Source of the DNA: JAAYAY01 sp964429355 | GTDB taxonomy: Bacteria > Planctomycetota > Planctomycetia > Pirellulales > Thermoguttaceae | Direction of reading: 5' to 3' | DNA: 6,748 nucleotides | Assembly: GCA_964429355.1 (NCBI GenBank) | Contig: CAYSCH010000468.1 | Span: 1-6,748 of the forward strand | Shown here: positions 1-5,382 of the stretch, piece after piece | How positions within the stretch are numbered: the stretch's first letter is position 1 | How the letters are laid out: every line of letters begins with the position of its first letter | The notes under the pieces: model-generated | The model's input: the letters and a program-made list of their open reading frames with translations, nothing else | The model's database searches: none | What the model was told of the DNA's origin: nothing | Position numbers and translations under genes: made by a program

Positions 1-93
1 CCAGTATCATAAACTCTTGCGCCCCAACGGACAAGGGGATTCAGGCAAGGCCGGCGGGTTGTTCCGAATGACGCCCACCCCCCACAAGGCAGC

Positions 94-113
94 CCACCAT
101 GGGTTCGTGGTGG
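94..113. repeat. Inverted repeat in leader of small gene
   Basis: CCACCA (94-99) and TGGTGG (108-113) are perfect 6-base complements separated by an 8-base loop, so a hairpin can form about 20 bases before the ribosome binding site of the small gene at 145. There is no T-run after it, so it is not an obvious terminator. A role in the leader is only a guess. The rest of 1-144 shows no supported gene. Confidence 0.3.
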
Positions 114-132
114 CCGTTCCCCCAAGAATCTC

Positions 133-136
133 GGAG
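133..136 (+). promoter_or_regulatory. Ribosome binding site of small gene
   Basis: GGAG at 133-136 lies 8 bases before the ATG at 145. This good Shine-Dalgarno match supports both the reality of the small gene and the choice of its start. Confidence 0.6.
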
Positions 137-144
137 AAACCTCC

Positions 145-345
145 ATGACCGATAACAACAGCGGCGAATACTCAGAATTGACGAAATTGCTTCGCAGCAA
201 GGGCCATTCTGAAGTGGAGATTGCACAGATTCTGAACCGAGTCCGCCAATATGATAAGGAAACGGAAACGGACTCGGTGATGGATTCGATTTCGGCCGGC
301 CGGATGGACCTGATGGCGATTATCCAGGAGGCACTCAAGAGGTAA
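145..345 (+). CDS. Small conserved-looking hypothetical protein, 66 aa
   Basis: I do not recognise a named family. The predicted protein is 66 residues, charged, with no signal peptide, membrane segment or cysteine, so it should be cytoplasmic. Residues 6-35 read as two short amphipathic helices (the stretch LTKLLRSKGHSEVEIAQIL looks like a helix-turn-helix-sized unit), followed by an acidic linker with YDKETETDS and a second helical part, MDSISAGRMDLMAIIQEALK. Coding is supported by a GGAG site 8 bases before the ATG, a plausible globular composition, and an end placed just short of the convergent ymdB gene (7-base gap). A planctomycete-specific small protein, perhaps a regulator or partner protein, is possible, but the sequence does not establish a function. 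It could in principle be a chance frame. Confidence 0.7.
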   Translation: MTDNNSGEYSELTKLLRSKGHSEVEIAQILNRVRQYDKETETDSVMDSISAGRMDLMAIIQEALKR

Positions 346-349
346 TGAC

Positions 350-374
350 GGCTCACCGGCGAGCCAGGCTCGCC
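350..374. terminator. Hairpin at the convergent gene junction
   Basis: GGCGAG (358-363) pairs perfectly with CTCGCC (369-374) around a 5-base loop. An alternative pairing of GGCTC (350-354) with GAGCC (361-365) is also possible. The hairpin begins 13 bases after the stop of the small + strand gene and covers the last codons of the minus-strand ymdB gene, so it is placed to close transcripts from at least the + side. Neither strand has a clear T-run, so classical Rho-independent termination is doubtful; it may instead protect RNA 3' ends. Confidence 0.4.
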
Positions 375-1168
375 AGTTGGTTGACGTCGTCTTGCTTGAC
401 AACCAGCCGCCGGATTCCGGTGGCCTTGCCGGTCGACGGATCCACGTCGACAATCGTTCCGTGGAGGCGGACGTCTTCGGTGGCCACTTCGAAGTGGGTG
501 GGACGCGAGGTCAGCGTGGTTTCCAGGACCCGGTCGATTCGTCGTCCGAGAATGCTCTCGAAGGGCCCTGTCATACCGACATCGCATTGGAAAGCGGTTC
601 CGCCCGGCAGGATCTGTTCGTCGGCGGTGGCTACATGAGTGTGGGTTCCCAGCACGGCCGAGACTCGTCCGTCGAGGTGCCGCCCCATCAATTGCATGTC
701 ACTGGTGGCCTCCGCATGGAAGTCCAGGATGATCACGCGAATATCCCGCGGGAACTGCCGCAGAATCCGGTCAGCGGCGGTAAAGGGGCTGTCAACCGGT
801 GGCATGAAGACCCGTCCCAGCAGGCTGAACACGCCCACCCGCGACCCGTCCGTCGCGCGATGAACCGCCAGCTCCGCACCCGGAGCATCGTTCGGATAGT
901 TGGCCGGTTTCACGATCCGGGCTTCGGTCTGCAAGACCGGAAAAATCTCCCGCCGCCGATAGACATGATCTCCCATCGTGATGCAATCGACTCCCGCGCT
1001 GAGCAGCTCGTGATAAATGGCGGGCGTGATCCCTGAGCCGCCGGCAATGTTCTCGGCATTGACCACAATGAAATCGAGCTTCTCGCGAACTCTCAGCCCC
1101 GCAATCGACCGGACAACAATCTGTCGCCCCGGTTTTCCGACGGTGTCTCCGATCAACAGTATTCGCAC
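353..1168 (-). CDS. ymdB: YmdB-type metallophosphoesterase (TIGR00282 family)
   Basis: This is a calcineurin-like phosphoesterase of the YmdB family; Bacillus YmdB hydrolyses cyclic nucleotides with a dinuclear metal centre in the cytoplasm and affects biofilm and other developmental choices. The protein has 271 residues, normal for the family. Visible metal ligands are D8 (LIGDTVGKPGR), E39 and N40 (NAENIAGG), H151 (DFHAEATSD), and H176 and H178 (GTHTHVATADEQ). H68, the likely proton donor, is kept. Position 67 is Asp (MGDH) where the superfamily usually has Asn (GNH). I chose the GTG at 1168 because it puts D8, E39 and N40 at the same numbers as in the Bacillus protein as I recall it. An in-frame ATG at 1222 would add 18 unconserved residues across a GC hairpin. 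The gene follows rny on the same strand, so cotranscription is likely. Confidence 0.92.
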   Translation of the reverse strand: MRILLIGDTVGKPGRQIVVRSIAGLRVREKLDFIVVNAENIAGGSGITPAIYHELLSAGVDCITMGDHVYRRREIFPVLQTEARIVKPANYPNDAPGAELAVHRATDGSRVGVFSLLGRVFMPPVDSPFTAADRILRQFPRDIRVIILDFHAEATSDMQLMGRHLDGRVSAVLGTHTHVATADEQILPGGTAFQCDVGMTGPFESILGRRIDRVLETTLTSRPTHFEVATEDVRLHGTIVDVDPSTGKATGIRRLVVKQDDVNQLASLARR

Positions 1169-1196
1169 AAGGTCGAGCTTTCGTAAAGGGTAGCCA

Positions 1197-1212
1197 GGCC
1201 GGCAGACCGGCC
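1197..1212. repeat. GC hairpin just upstream of ymdB
   Basis: GGCCGG (1197-1202) and CCGGCC (1207-1212) form a perfect 6-bp stem around the 4-base loop CAGA. It lies 28 bases upstream of the chosen GTG start of ymdB on the minus strand and has no T-run after it. It may be a leader structure. It is also a reason to doubt the longer ymdB reading frame beginning at 1222, which would have to translate through it. Confidence 0.4.
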
Positions 1213-1301
1213 GATGACACATTCTGGGGTCTATTCAGCCATTCGGAGTAGATTGAAACGTTACACATTTCGAATGTAGACGTCTTCCAACTTCCCGAGG
1301 A

Positions 1302-1327
1302 GAGGCAGCAGCAATCGCTCCTGCCTC
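1302..1327 (-). promoter_or_regulatory. Hairpin spanning the rny stop codon
   Basis: GAGGCAG (1302-1308) pairs perfectly with CTGCCTC (1321-1327). After a single C/C mismatch (1309/1320), AGC (1310-1312) pairs with GCT (1317-1319) around an AATC tetraloop. This makes a 10-bp stem with one mismatch, and it overlaps the rny TGA (1326-1328). On the transcribed minus strand the bases that follow begin TCCTCGGG, not a T-run, so it is a poor intrinsic terminator. A processing or stabilising hairpin between rny and ymdB is a reasonable inference. Confidence 0.5.
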
Positions 1328-2879
1328 AATGGGCAACTTCGGTGTGGCGGGTCTCCCGCAGTACGGTTACCTTGATCTCCCCCGGATAGGTGAGTCGCTC
1401 TTCGAAGGCCTTGGCGATATCGCGGCAGATCTTGGCAGCCGATTCATCCGTCGTTTCTCTTGCACTGACGATGACCCGCATCTCCCGGCCAGCCTGAATT
1501 GCGAACGCCTGATCGACTCCGGAGAACTCCGTGGCGATGGTTTCGAGTTCCTCCATGCGTTTGACGTAGCGTTCCAGCGTTTCACGCCGGGCTCCCGGAC
1601 GCGAAGCACTGCAGGCGTCGGCCGCGGCTACCAGGACCGTGTACGGATTGTCGATGCGGATGTCGTCGTGATGGCCGGCCGCGGCGAGCAGAACCGCCCC
1701 TTTTTCTCCGTAGCGCTTGAGCAGATCCGCACCAATCTTGGGGTGCCCTCCTTCCGCTTCATGATCCGCCGCTTTGCCGATGTCGTGCAGCAGGCCGCAG
1801 CGACGGGCAAGTTTTCCGTCGAGCCCCACTTCCTCGGCAAGCATGCCCGCCAGGAAAGCCACTTCGATCGAGTGGCGGAGCACATTCTGGCTGTAGCTCG
1901 TGCGGAAATGGAGCCGGCCGAGCAAGTGAATAATCCGCTCGTGCAGGTTATGGACTTCCACCTCCTGGGCGGCTTCCTGGCCCAGTTTCTGCAAGTGCTT
2001 CTCCAGTTCCCGCTGCGTATCGGCCACGATCTCCTCGATCCGCGACGGATGAATCCGGCCGTCGGCAATCAGCCGATTGAGCGAAATCCGCGCCACCTCG
2101 CGCCGGATCATATCGAAGGCACTCACGATGACCACGCCGGGCGTGTCGTCGATAATCACGTCCACTCCCGTCGCTTTCTCGAAGGCTCGAATATTGCGGC
2201 CCTCGCGGCCGATGATCCGGCCCTTCATCTCGTCGCTCGGTATGTCGACCGAGCTGGTCGTGGTCTCGGCAGTGTGGGCGGCCGCATAGCGCTGCAGGGT
2301 GGTAAGCATGATCTCGCGAGACTTCTCCTCGCAAGTCTCTGCCAGCTTCCGCTCATGCTTCATGATCAGGGCCCCGGACTCGTTGCGGAGCTGCTCGTCG
2401 AGCATCTCCAGCAGTCGTGCCGTGGCTTCTTCCTTGTTCAACCCGCTGAGTTCATGCAGGGTCTGACGCTGCACGTCCAGAAGTTTGGCAAGTTCGCGGT
2501 TTCGCTTCTCCGTGTCCTGGATCTTCTCGGTCAGCTTCCGCTGCGTGCCTTCGACGATCTTTTCCTGCTTGCGGAGATGTTCGGCTTGCTGCTCCAGAGC
2601 ATCCTGGCGTTTGTCGAGACTGCGCTCACGCCCATGCAGCTCTTCTCGGAGCTTGCTGAGTGCCTTCTCTCCCTCCGCCTTATGCTGGATTTCCAGCTCT
2701 TTCAGTTCGAGTTCGAATTCGCGGCGACGGTTTTCCATATCCCGCTTGGCCTGCGAAATGATGCGTGACGCTTCTGTCTCGGCATCGCGGCGGCGGAGAT
2801 AATCGAGCAATTTCGTTAGCCCGAAAGTGGCCACCGAAGCCAAGACGAAGAGTGCAATCGTTAGAATCCAGTATCCCAC
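1326..2879 (-). CDS. rny: Ribonuclease Y
   Basis: RNase Y is the membrane-tethered endoribonuclease that starts bulk mRNA decay in many bacteria lacking RNase E. The 517-residue product has close to the usual 520. Order of parts: one N-terminal membrane segment (about 3-22); a long charged coiled coil (about 30-205, rich in Glu, Arg, Lys and Gln); a KH RNA-binding domain with the GxxG loop GREG at 224-227; and an HD domain with H336, the HD pair H365-D366 (LLHDIGK), H403-H404 (AGHHDD) and D421 (AADACSASRPGAR). The family's C-terminal region includes FAIQAGREMRVIV (459-471). All expected catalytic residues are present. Translation starts at GTG (2877-2879), preceded on the minus strand by GAGGT with a 7-base spacer. 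ymdB lies downstream on the same strand with a 157-base gap containing hairpins. Confidence 0.97.
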   Translation of the reverse strand: MGYWILTIALFVLASVATFGLTKLLDYLRRRDAETEASRIISQAKRDMENRRREFELELKELEIQHKAEGEKALSKLREELHGRERSLDKRQDALEQQAEHLRKQEKIVEGTQRKLTEKIQDTEKRNRELAKLLDVQRQTLHELSGLNKEEATARLLEMLDEQLRNESGALIMKHERKLAETCEEKSREIMLTTLQRYAAAHTAETTTSSVDIPSDEMKGRIIGREGRNIRAFEKATGVDVIIDDTPGVVIVSAFDMIRREVARISLNRLIADGRIHPSRIEEIVADTQRELEKHLQKLGQEAAQEVEVHNLHERIIHLLGRLHFRTSYSQNVLRHSIEVAFLAGMLAEEVGLDGKLARRCGLLHDIGKAADHEAEGGHPKIGADLLKRYGEKGAVLLAAAGHHDDIRIDNPYTVLVAAADACSASRPGARRETLERYVKRMEELETIATEFSGVDQAFAIQAGREMRVIVSARETTDESAAKICRDIAKAFEERLTYPGEIKVTVLRETRHTEVAH

Positions 2880-2886
2880 GGCCGTT

Positions 2887-2891
2887 ACCTC
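2887..2891 (-). promoter_or_regulatory. Ribosome binding site of rny
   Basis: On the minus strand this reads GAGGT, 7 bases before the GTG start of rny. It is a clear Shine-Dalgarno sequence and fixes the non-ATG start, which also gives a proper N-terminal membrane segment. Confidence 0.65.
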
Positions 2892-2909
2892 GTTGATCTT
2901 TGATCAGCT

Positions 2910-3054
2910 CAGAGCGCAGCGCAAGGCCAATTGACCGCGGGACCGGTTGCAGAGCGATCGGCACTCCACCCGCGCTGGTGGAGAGCCGCTCGAATCAGGC
3001 AGATCTGTTCTGTCGGAGCACGGGAGGCGGATCGGCGAAATCGTTGCGTTTCTG
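2910..3054 (-). other. Candidate structured RNA or leader upstream of rny
   Basis: A set of nested complementary segments could fold into one long imperfect hairpin. Pairs from outside in: 2910-2913 with 3051-3054; 2920-2924 (CGCAA) with 3044-3048; 2926-2928 with 3034-3036; 2933-2938 with 3027-3033 (one bulged base); a large unequal internal loop; then a strong apical hairpin at 2952-2991. The apical part has CTCCACC pairing with GGTGGAG, extended by GGC/GCC after an A/A mismatch and by GAGC/GCTC after a 4-base bulge. The shape (closing stem, open bubble, terminal stem) recalls 6S RNA, which sits before rny in some other bacteria, but I see no decisive conserved 6S sequence. Alternatively it is the 5' leader of the rny mRNA, or a chance fold of GC-rich DNA. 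The minus strand is assumed from rny. Confidence 0.25.
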
Positions 3055-3306
3055 TCCGCATTGTCTCGCGGCGATTGCCGACAACAGGCACTCGTCCCGG
3101 CATCGACCGGGTGGTGCACCGAACCTCTCTAATACATGGCCTACACTCAACCACACTTCGTCGCGCGGTGTCAAACCTCGCGGCGAAAATCGCCTATTGC
3201 TGCCGGTGATTTCCTCCCGTACCGGGGCTAGTCTGCACGGAGCGCAAAAATGCCCCATGCCGAGAATGCCCAAAAGGTAACGAGAGTAGATCAGTAGCAA
3301 TTCGAT

Positions 3307-3324
3307 CAAGGACGGATTTCCTTG
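3307..3324. repeat. Inverted repeat
   Basis: CAAGGA (3307-3312) and TCCTTG (3319-3324) are perfect 6-base complements around a 6-base loop. A second hairpin starts 10 bases further on, so the two form a small structured cluster in the rny-tilS gap. Function unknown. Confidence 0.4.
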
Positions 3325-3333
3325 TTCGGGGCA

Positions 3334-3354
3334 GGTTTGTGTTTGAGGCAAACC
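3334..3354. repeat. Inverted repeat
   Basis: GGTTTG (3334-3339) pairs perfectly with CAAACC (3349-3354) around a 9-base loop; an alternative inner pairing of GTTTG (3341-3345) with CAAAC (3349-3353) leaves a 3-base loop. Function unknown; see the hairpins at 3307-3324 and 3469-3485. Confidence 0.4.
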
Positions 3355-3468
3355 GATGGCTGCCAACAACAAATCAACTTGGAATCTCTAATTCATCCGG
3401 GTCCCGCATCTGTCCAAAGCCGGACTTCCGCAGGCGCTTTCGTATTCGTAGAACGGCTCCCCGGTCGA

Positions 3469-3485
3469 GGCCCGTAGATCGGGCC
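3469..3485. repeat. GC-rich inverted repeat
   Basis: GGCCCG (3469-3474) and CGGGCC (3480-3485) form a perfect 6-bp GC stem around the loop TAGAT. It is followed 12 bases later by CATAAT (3498-3503), a five-of-six match to a bacterial -10 box, but no good -35 is found at the right distance. It may be part of the tilS promoter region or of a small RNA. Confidence 0.35.
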
Positions 3486-3570
3486 CCTGCGGTCCGCCAT
3501 AATACTTCCATAGTAATCCTATCAGAGTTCAGAACGCATGCAACTATTCACCCGCCAATGTGTCGAAGAT

Positions 3571-3588
3571 AAATCCCTTGGGATTTTT
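3571..3588 (+). terminator. Terminator-like hairpin before tilS
   Basis: AAATCC (3571-3576) pairs with GGATTT (3581-3586) around the tetraloop CTTG, and the T-run continues to 3588, giving five consecutive T. On the + strand this looks like a short Rho-independent terminator, though the stem has few GC pairs. No + strand gene is recognised just upstream, so it would end either an unrecognised small RNA or read-through. It lies 25 bases before the most upstream possible tilS start at 3614. Confidence 0.4.
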
Positions 3589-3715
3589 GAGTTAGGACGA
3601 TTGGAATGAACAAATGGGGATACTGGGGCTTCTTTGGCGCCTCCTGGAGTTCGCCAACTTAGTATCTCCGAGCTTCCTTACGGTCTTGGTCCCCTGGCTT
3701 TCTTTTCCACCCGCG

Positions 3716-4732
3716 ATGACACCTCCCTCTCTAGAGGTAATTCTGGCGAACATCTGGCCGCCGCAGGCGTGGGCCGATGTATCTGTTCTCGTGGCCGTCT
3801 CGGGCGGAGCCGATAGTGTGGCCCTGCTGCGGGCCTTGGCCGCCCTCAAGCGTGGAGGAGATGGTCGGCTGATGGTGGCGCACTTCAATCACCACTTGCG
3901 GGGAAGTGAATCGGACGCGGATGAACAATTCGTCTGCCGCCTCGGGGAGGAACTGGGACTCCGCTGCGAATGCGGCTGTCCCGAAGCCGGGCAGATTGCG
4001 GCTTGTGCAGAAGGCCTGGAAGAGGCGGCTCGGAACATGCGGTATCAATTTCTCACCCGGGCTGCGGAAGCAGTTGGAGCTCGCTACGTGGCCTGCGCCC
4101 ACACGGCCGACGATCAAATCGAAACCATTCTGCAGCGGATTGTGCGAGGAACCGGCATAGCCGGGCTGGCGGGCATCCCGTGCACCCGCCGCCTCAGCCC
4201 GGCAGTGACCCTCATTCGTCCCTTCCTCCAAGTGCGTCGATGCGAACTGGTCGACTACCTGGCGTCGATCGGCCAGCCCTATCGGGAAGATCTTTCGAAT
4301 GCCGACCGGCGTTTCACCCGAAATCGGATTCGGCACGAGTTGCTCCCCCATCTGGCCGAACACTACAATCCGGCGGTGGACGAGGCCCTGTTGCGGCTGG
4401 GGCGACTGGCGGGCGAAGCTCAAAGTCTTGTCGACGAGCGGGTCTGCCAGCTTCTCCAGGGGGGCGCTGTGATAATGGAGGAAGACTCGGCACTGGTCCT
4501 CCGCGGCAGAATGAGCACACAACCTGAATACCTTGTTCGAGAAACGTTCCTGGCCGTCTGGCAGTCGCAAGGCTGGCCCTTGCAGTCGATGGGCTTTGAG
4601 GAGTGGGACCTGCTCGTCCGAATGTTGCGGAGCGTTTGCGAAGCTCCCGCCACTGTGCCCAACAAGCGGACCTTCCCCGGTCCTATTCAGGCAGAACGCC
4701 GTGCGGAGGGACTCTACCTTCGGCGCCTGTAG
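3716..4732 (+). CDS. tilS: tRNA(Ile)-lysidine synthetase
   Basis: TilS is the essential cytoplasmic enzyme that uses ATP to attach lysine to C34 of tRNA-Ile(CAU), changing its decoding from AUG to AUA. The N-type PP-loop ATPase motif SGGADS is at residues 29-34, followed by HFNHHLRG (56-63), EEAARNMRY (102-110), AHTADDQIET (128-137) with RGTGIAGLAGI, RPFL (168-171), and EDLSNAD plus RNRIRHELLP (191-211). The 338-residue protein ends in a short C-terminal part (FPGPIQAERRAEGLYLRR) and seems to lack the extra TilS_C domain of the longer E. coli type, like the compact Aquifex form. The ATG at 3716 puts the PP-loop at the usual distance from the N-terminus. An in-frame ATG at 3614 adds 34 hydrophobic residues with no family support, though GGA lies 8 bases before it; neither start has a strong ribosome binding site. 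Confidence 0.93.
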   Translation: MTPPSLEVILANIWPPQAWADVSVLVAVSGGADSVALLRALAALKRGGDGRLMVAHFNHHLRGSESDADEQFVCRLGEELGLRCECGCPEAGQIAACAEGLEEAARNMRYQFLTRAAEAVGARYVACAHTADDQIETILQRIVRGTGIAGLAGIPCTRRLSPAVTLIRPFLQVRRCELVDYLASIGQPYREDLSNADRRFTRNRIRHELLPHLAEHYNPAVDEALLRLGRLAGEAQSLVDERVCQLLQGGAVIMEEDSALVLRGRMSTQPEYLVRETFLAVWQSQGWPLQSMGFEEWDLLVRMLRSVCEAPATVPNKRTFPGPIQAERRAEGLYLRRL

Positions 4733-4778
4733 GCCCGAAACAACGCAAGGAACCTGCAAGACGCGTCCGCAGAGCCCA

Positions 4779-4866
4779 GAGCCGTTGCCGGGTGAATCCT
4801 GTCGGCTCCGTGGTGGATGGCCGGGCCCAAGCGACACGGAGCCCCCGGCTGGCTGGCCTGGAGCCG
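4779..4866 (+). promoter_or_regulatory. Competing hairpins between tilS and the Nudix gene
   Basis: Three GGCTC/GAGCC-type hairpins can form in the 198-base gap. GAGCCG (4779-4784) can pair with CGGCTC (4803-4808). The perfect 9-base stem GGCTCCGTG (4804-4812) / CACGGAGCC (4835-4843) uses the same bases, so the two are mutually exclusive. A third stem is CGGCT (4846-4850) / AGCCG (4862-4866). The 9-bp stem has a 22-base loop and no following T-run. The rest of the gap has no supported gene. This could be an mRNA switch or a processing site, or simply GC-rich self-complementarity; no riboswitch class is recognised. Confidence 0.35.
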
Positions 4867-4930
4867 CGAGTCTATCCCCCTTACCGGCAAGATCACGACC
4901 CCACAACGTACCGCCTCCTGAGATACTTCC

Positions 4931-5365
4931 ATGGCACAACACTACGACGATCCACGACGATCCGGTGTGGTGGCCGTAATCGTGCGCGAAGGACGGTTCC
5001 TTGTGATCCGCCGATCCGATCAAGTGATCGCTCCCGGAATGGTCTGTTTTCCCGGCGGTGGAATCGAAGGGGGGGAGTCGGAAGAGGAGACGCTCGTCCG
5101 GGAGATCCGCGAGGAGTTGGGAGTGACCATCGCGCCCGTGCGGCGGATCTGGCGGAGTGTCACACCCTGGAACGTGAAACTTGCCTGGTGGCTGGGAGAA
5201 ATTGACCAGGAGCAACCGTTTGCCCCCAACCCGGCCGAAGTGGCCTGCATCCAGTGGGTTTCGACCGACGAAATGCGCGAGCTTCCCAATCTGCTTGAGA
5301 GCATGCATCATTTTCTCGATGCGCTGGCGGGGGAAGAAATTGAACTCGATTGCAGTACCCTGTGA
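4931..5365 (+). CDS. Nudix (MutT-like) hydrolase
   Basis: Nudix enzymes split a nucleoside diphosphate linked to another group, using a Mg2+-binding Nudix helix; they act in the cytoplasm, often as clean-up or signalling hydrolases. The 144-residue protein is a single minimal domain. The Nudix box GX5EX7REUXEEXGU is complete: G43, E49, then R57-E58-I59-R60-E61-E62-L63-G64-V65. It is preceded by a typical beta-strand start (SGVVAVIVREGRFLVIRR) and APGMVCFPGG. The sequence does not show the substrate; MutT-type 8-oxo-dGTP, ADP-ribose and Ap4A are all possible. The ATG at 4931 has only a weak site (GAGA, 7 bases upstream) but gives a normal family length. The secreted ceramidase-like gene begins 17 bases after the stop, so cotranscription is likely. 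Confidence 0.93.
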   Translation: MAQHYDDPRRSGVVAVIVREGRFLVIRRSDQVIAPGMVCFPGGGIEGGESEEETLVREIREELGVTIAPVRRIWRSVTPWNVKLAWWLGEIDQEQPFAPNPAEVACIQWVSTDEMRELPNLLESMHHFLDALAGEEIELDCSTL

Positions 5366-5370
5366 TCATC

Positions 5371-5376
5371 AAGAGA
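5371..5376 (+). promoter_or_regulatory. Ribosome binding site deciding the ceramidase-like start
   Basis: AAGAGA at 5371-5376, 6 bases before the ATG at 5383, is a modest Shine-Dalgarno match. It supports this start over the in-frame upstream ATG at 5350, which would overlap the Nudix gene and put 11 polar and charged residues before the signal peptide. Confidence 0.45.
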
Positions 5377-5382
5377 CAAACG

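Larger units (their letters stand above)
2880..3613. other. Gene-poor region between divergent rny and tilS
   Basis: No convincing protein gene is seen in this stretch of about 730 bases. Open frames exist on both strands (for example 2900-3280 + and 2995-3372 -) but their translations are rich in Arg, Pro, Ser and Cys, show no family motif and overlap one another. The region instead carries many small inverted repeats: 2952-2991, 3096-3111 (CCCGG/CCGGG), the palindrome GGTGCACC at 3113-3120, 3182-3194 (GGCGA/TCGCC), 3307-3324, 3334-3354, 3469-3485 and 3571-3588. Because rny and tilS point away from each other, their promoters must lie here or, for tilS, partly in the next 100 bases. I could not place a confident -35/-10 pair for either gene. 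Confidence 0.6.

Noticed and set aside
1329..2768. 479-codon open frame on the + strand opposite rny
   Set aside because: It lies wholly within rny, which has complete membrane, KH and HD domains; the antisense translation has no family motif and follows from GC-rich codon use.
2985..3000. GCTCGAATC resembling a tRNA T-loop
   Set aside because: There are no matching T-stem, acceptor or anticodon arms around it; the bases belong to the hairpin at 2952-2991. No tRNA found elsewhere in the window.
3129..3174. Possible minus-strand promoter for rny (TTGACA at 3174-3169, TATTAG at 3134-3129)
   Set aside because: The -35 match is perfect, but the two elements are 34 bases apart instead of about 17, and no acceptable -10 sits at the right distance.
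2995..3372. 125-codon minus-strand open frame upstream of rny, starting with a hydrophobic stretch
   Set aside because: No family motif, many Cys and Arg, competing frames on the other strand, and it overlaps inverted repeats. It was the best protein candidate in the gap but not good enough to annotate.
3339..3572. 77-codon + strand frame ending at the terminator-like hairpin
   Set aside because: The position is suggestive, but the GTG start, the Arg/Pro-rich composition and the lack of any motif argue against coding.
4733..4930. Frameshifted C-terminal domain of tilS in the following gap
   Set aside because: The frames downstream of the tilS stop do not resemble a TilS_C domain, and the annotated end is normal for short-form TilS.
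3731..5311. 526-codon minus-strand open frame opposite tilS and the Nudix gene
   Set aside because: It spans two genes with clear motifs plus the gap between them; its translation is low in recognisable structure and rich in Gly, Pro, Arg and His, as expected of a shadow frame.
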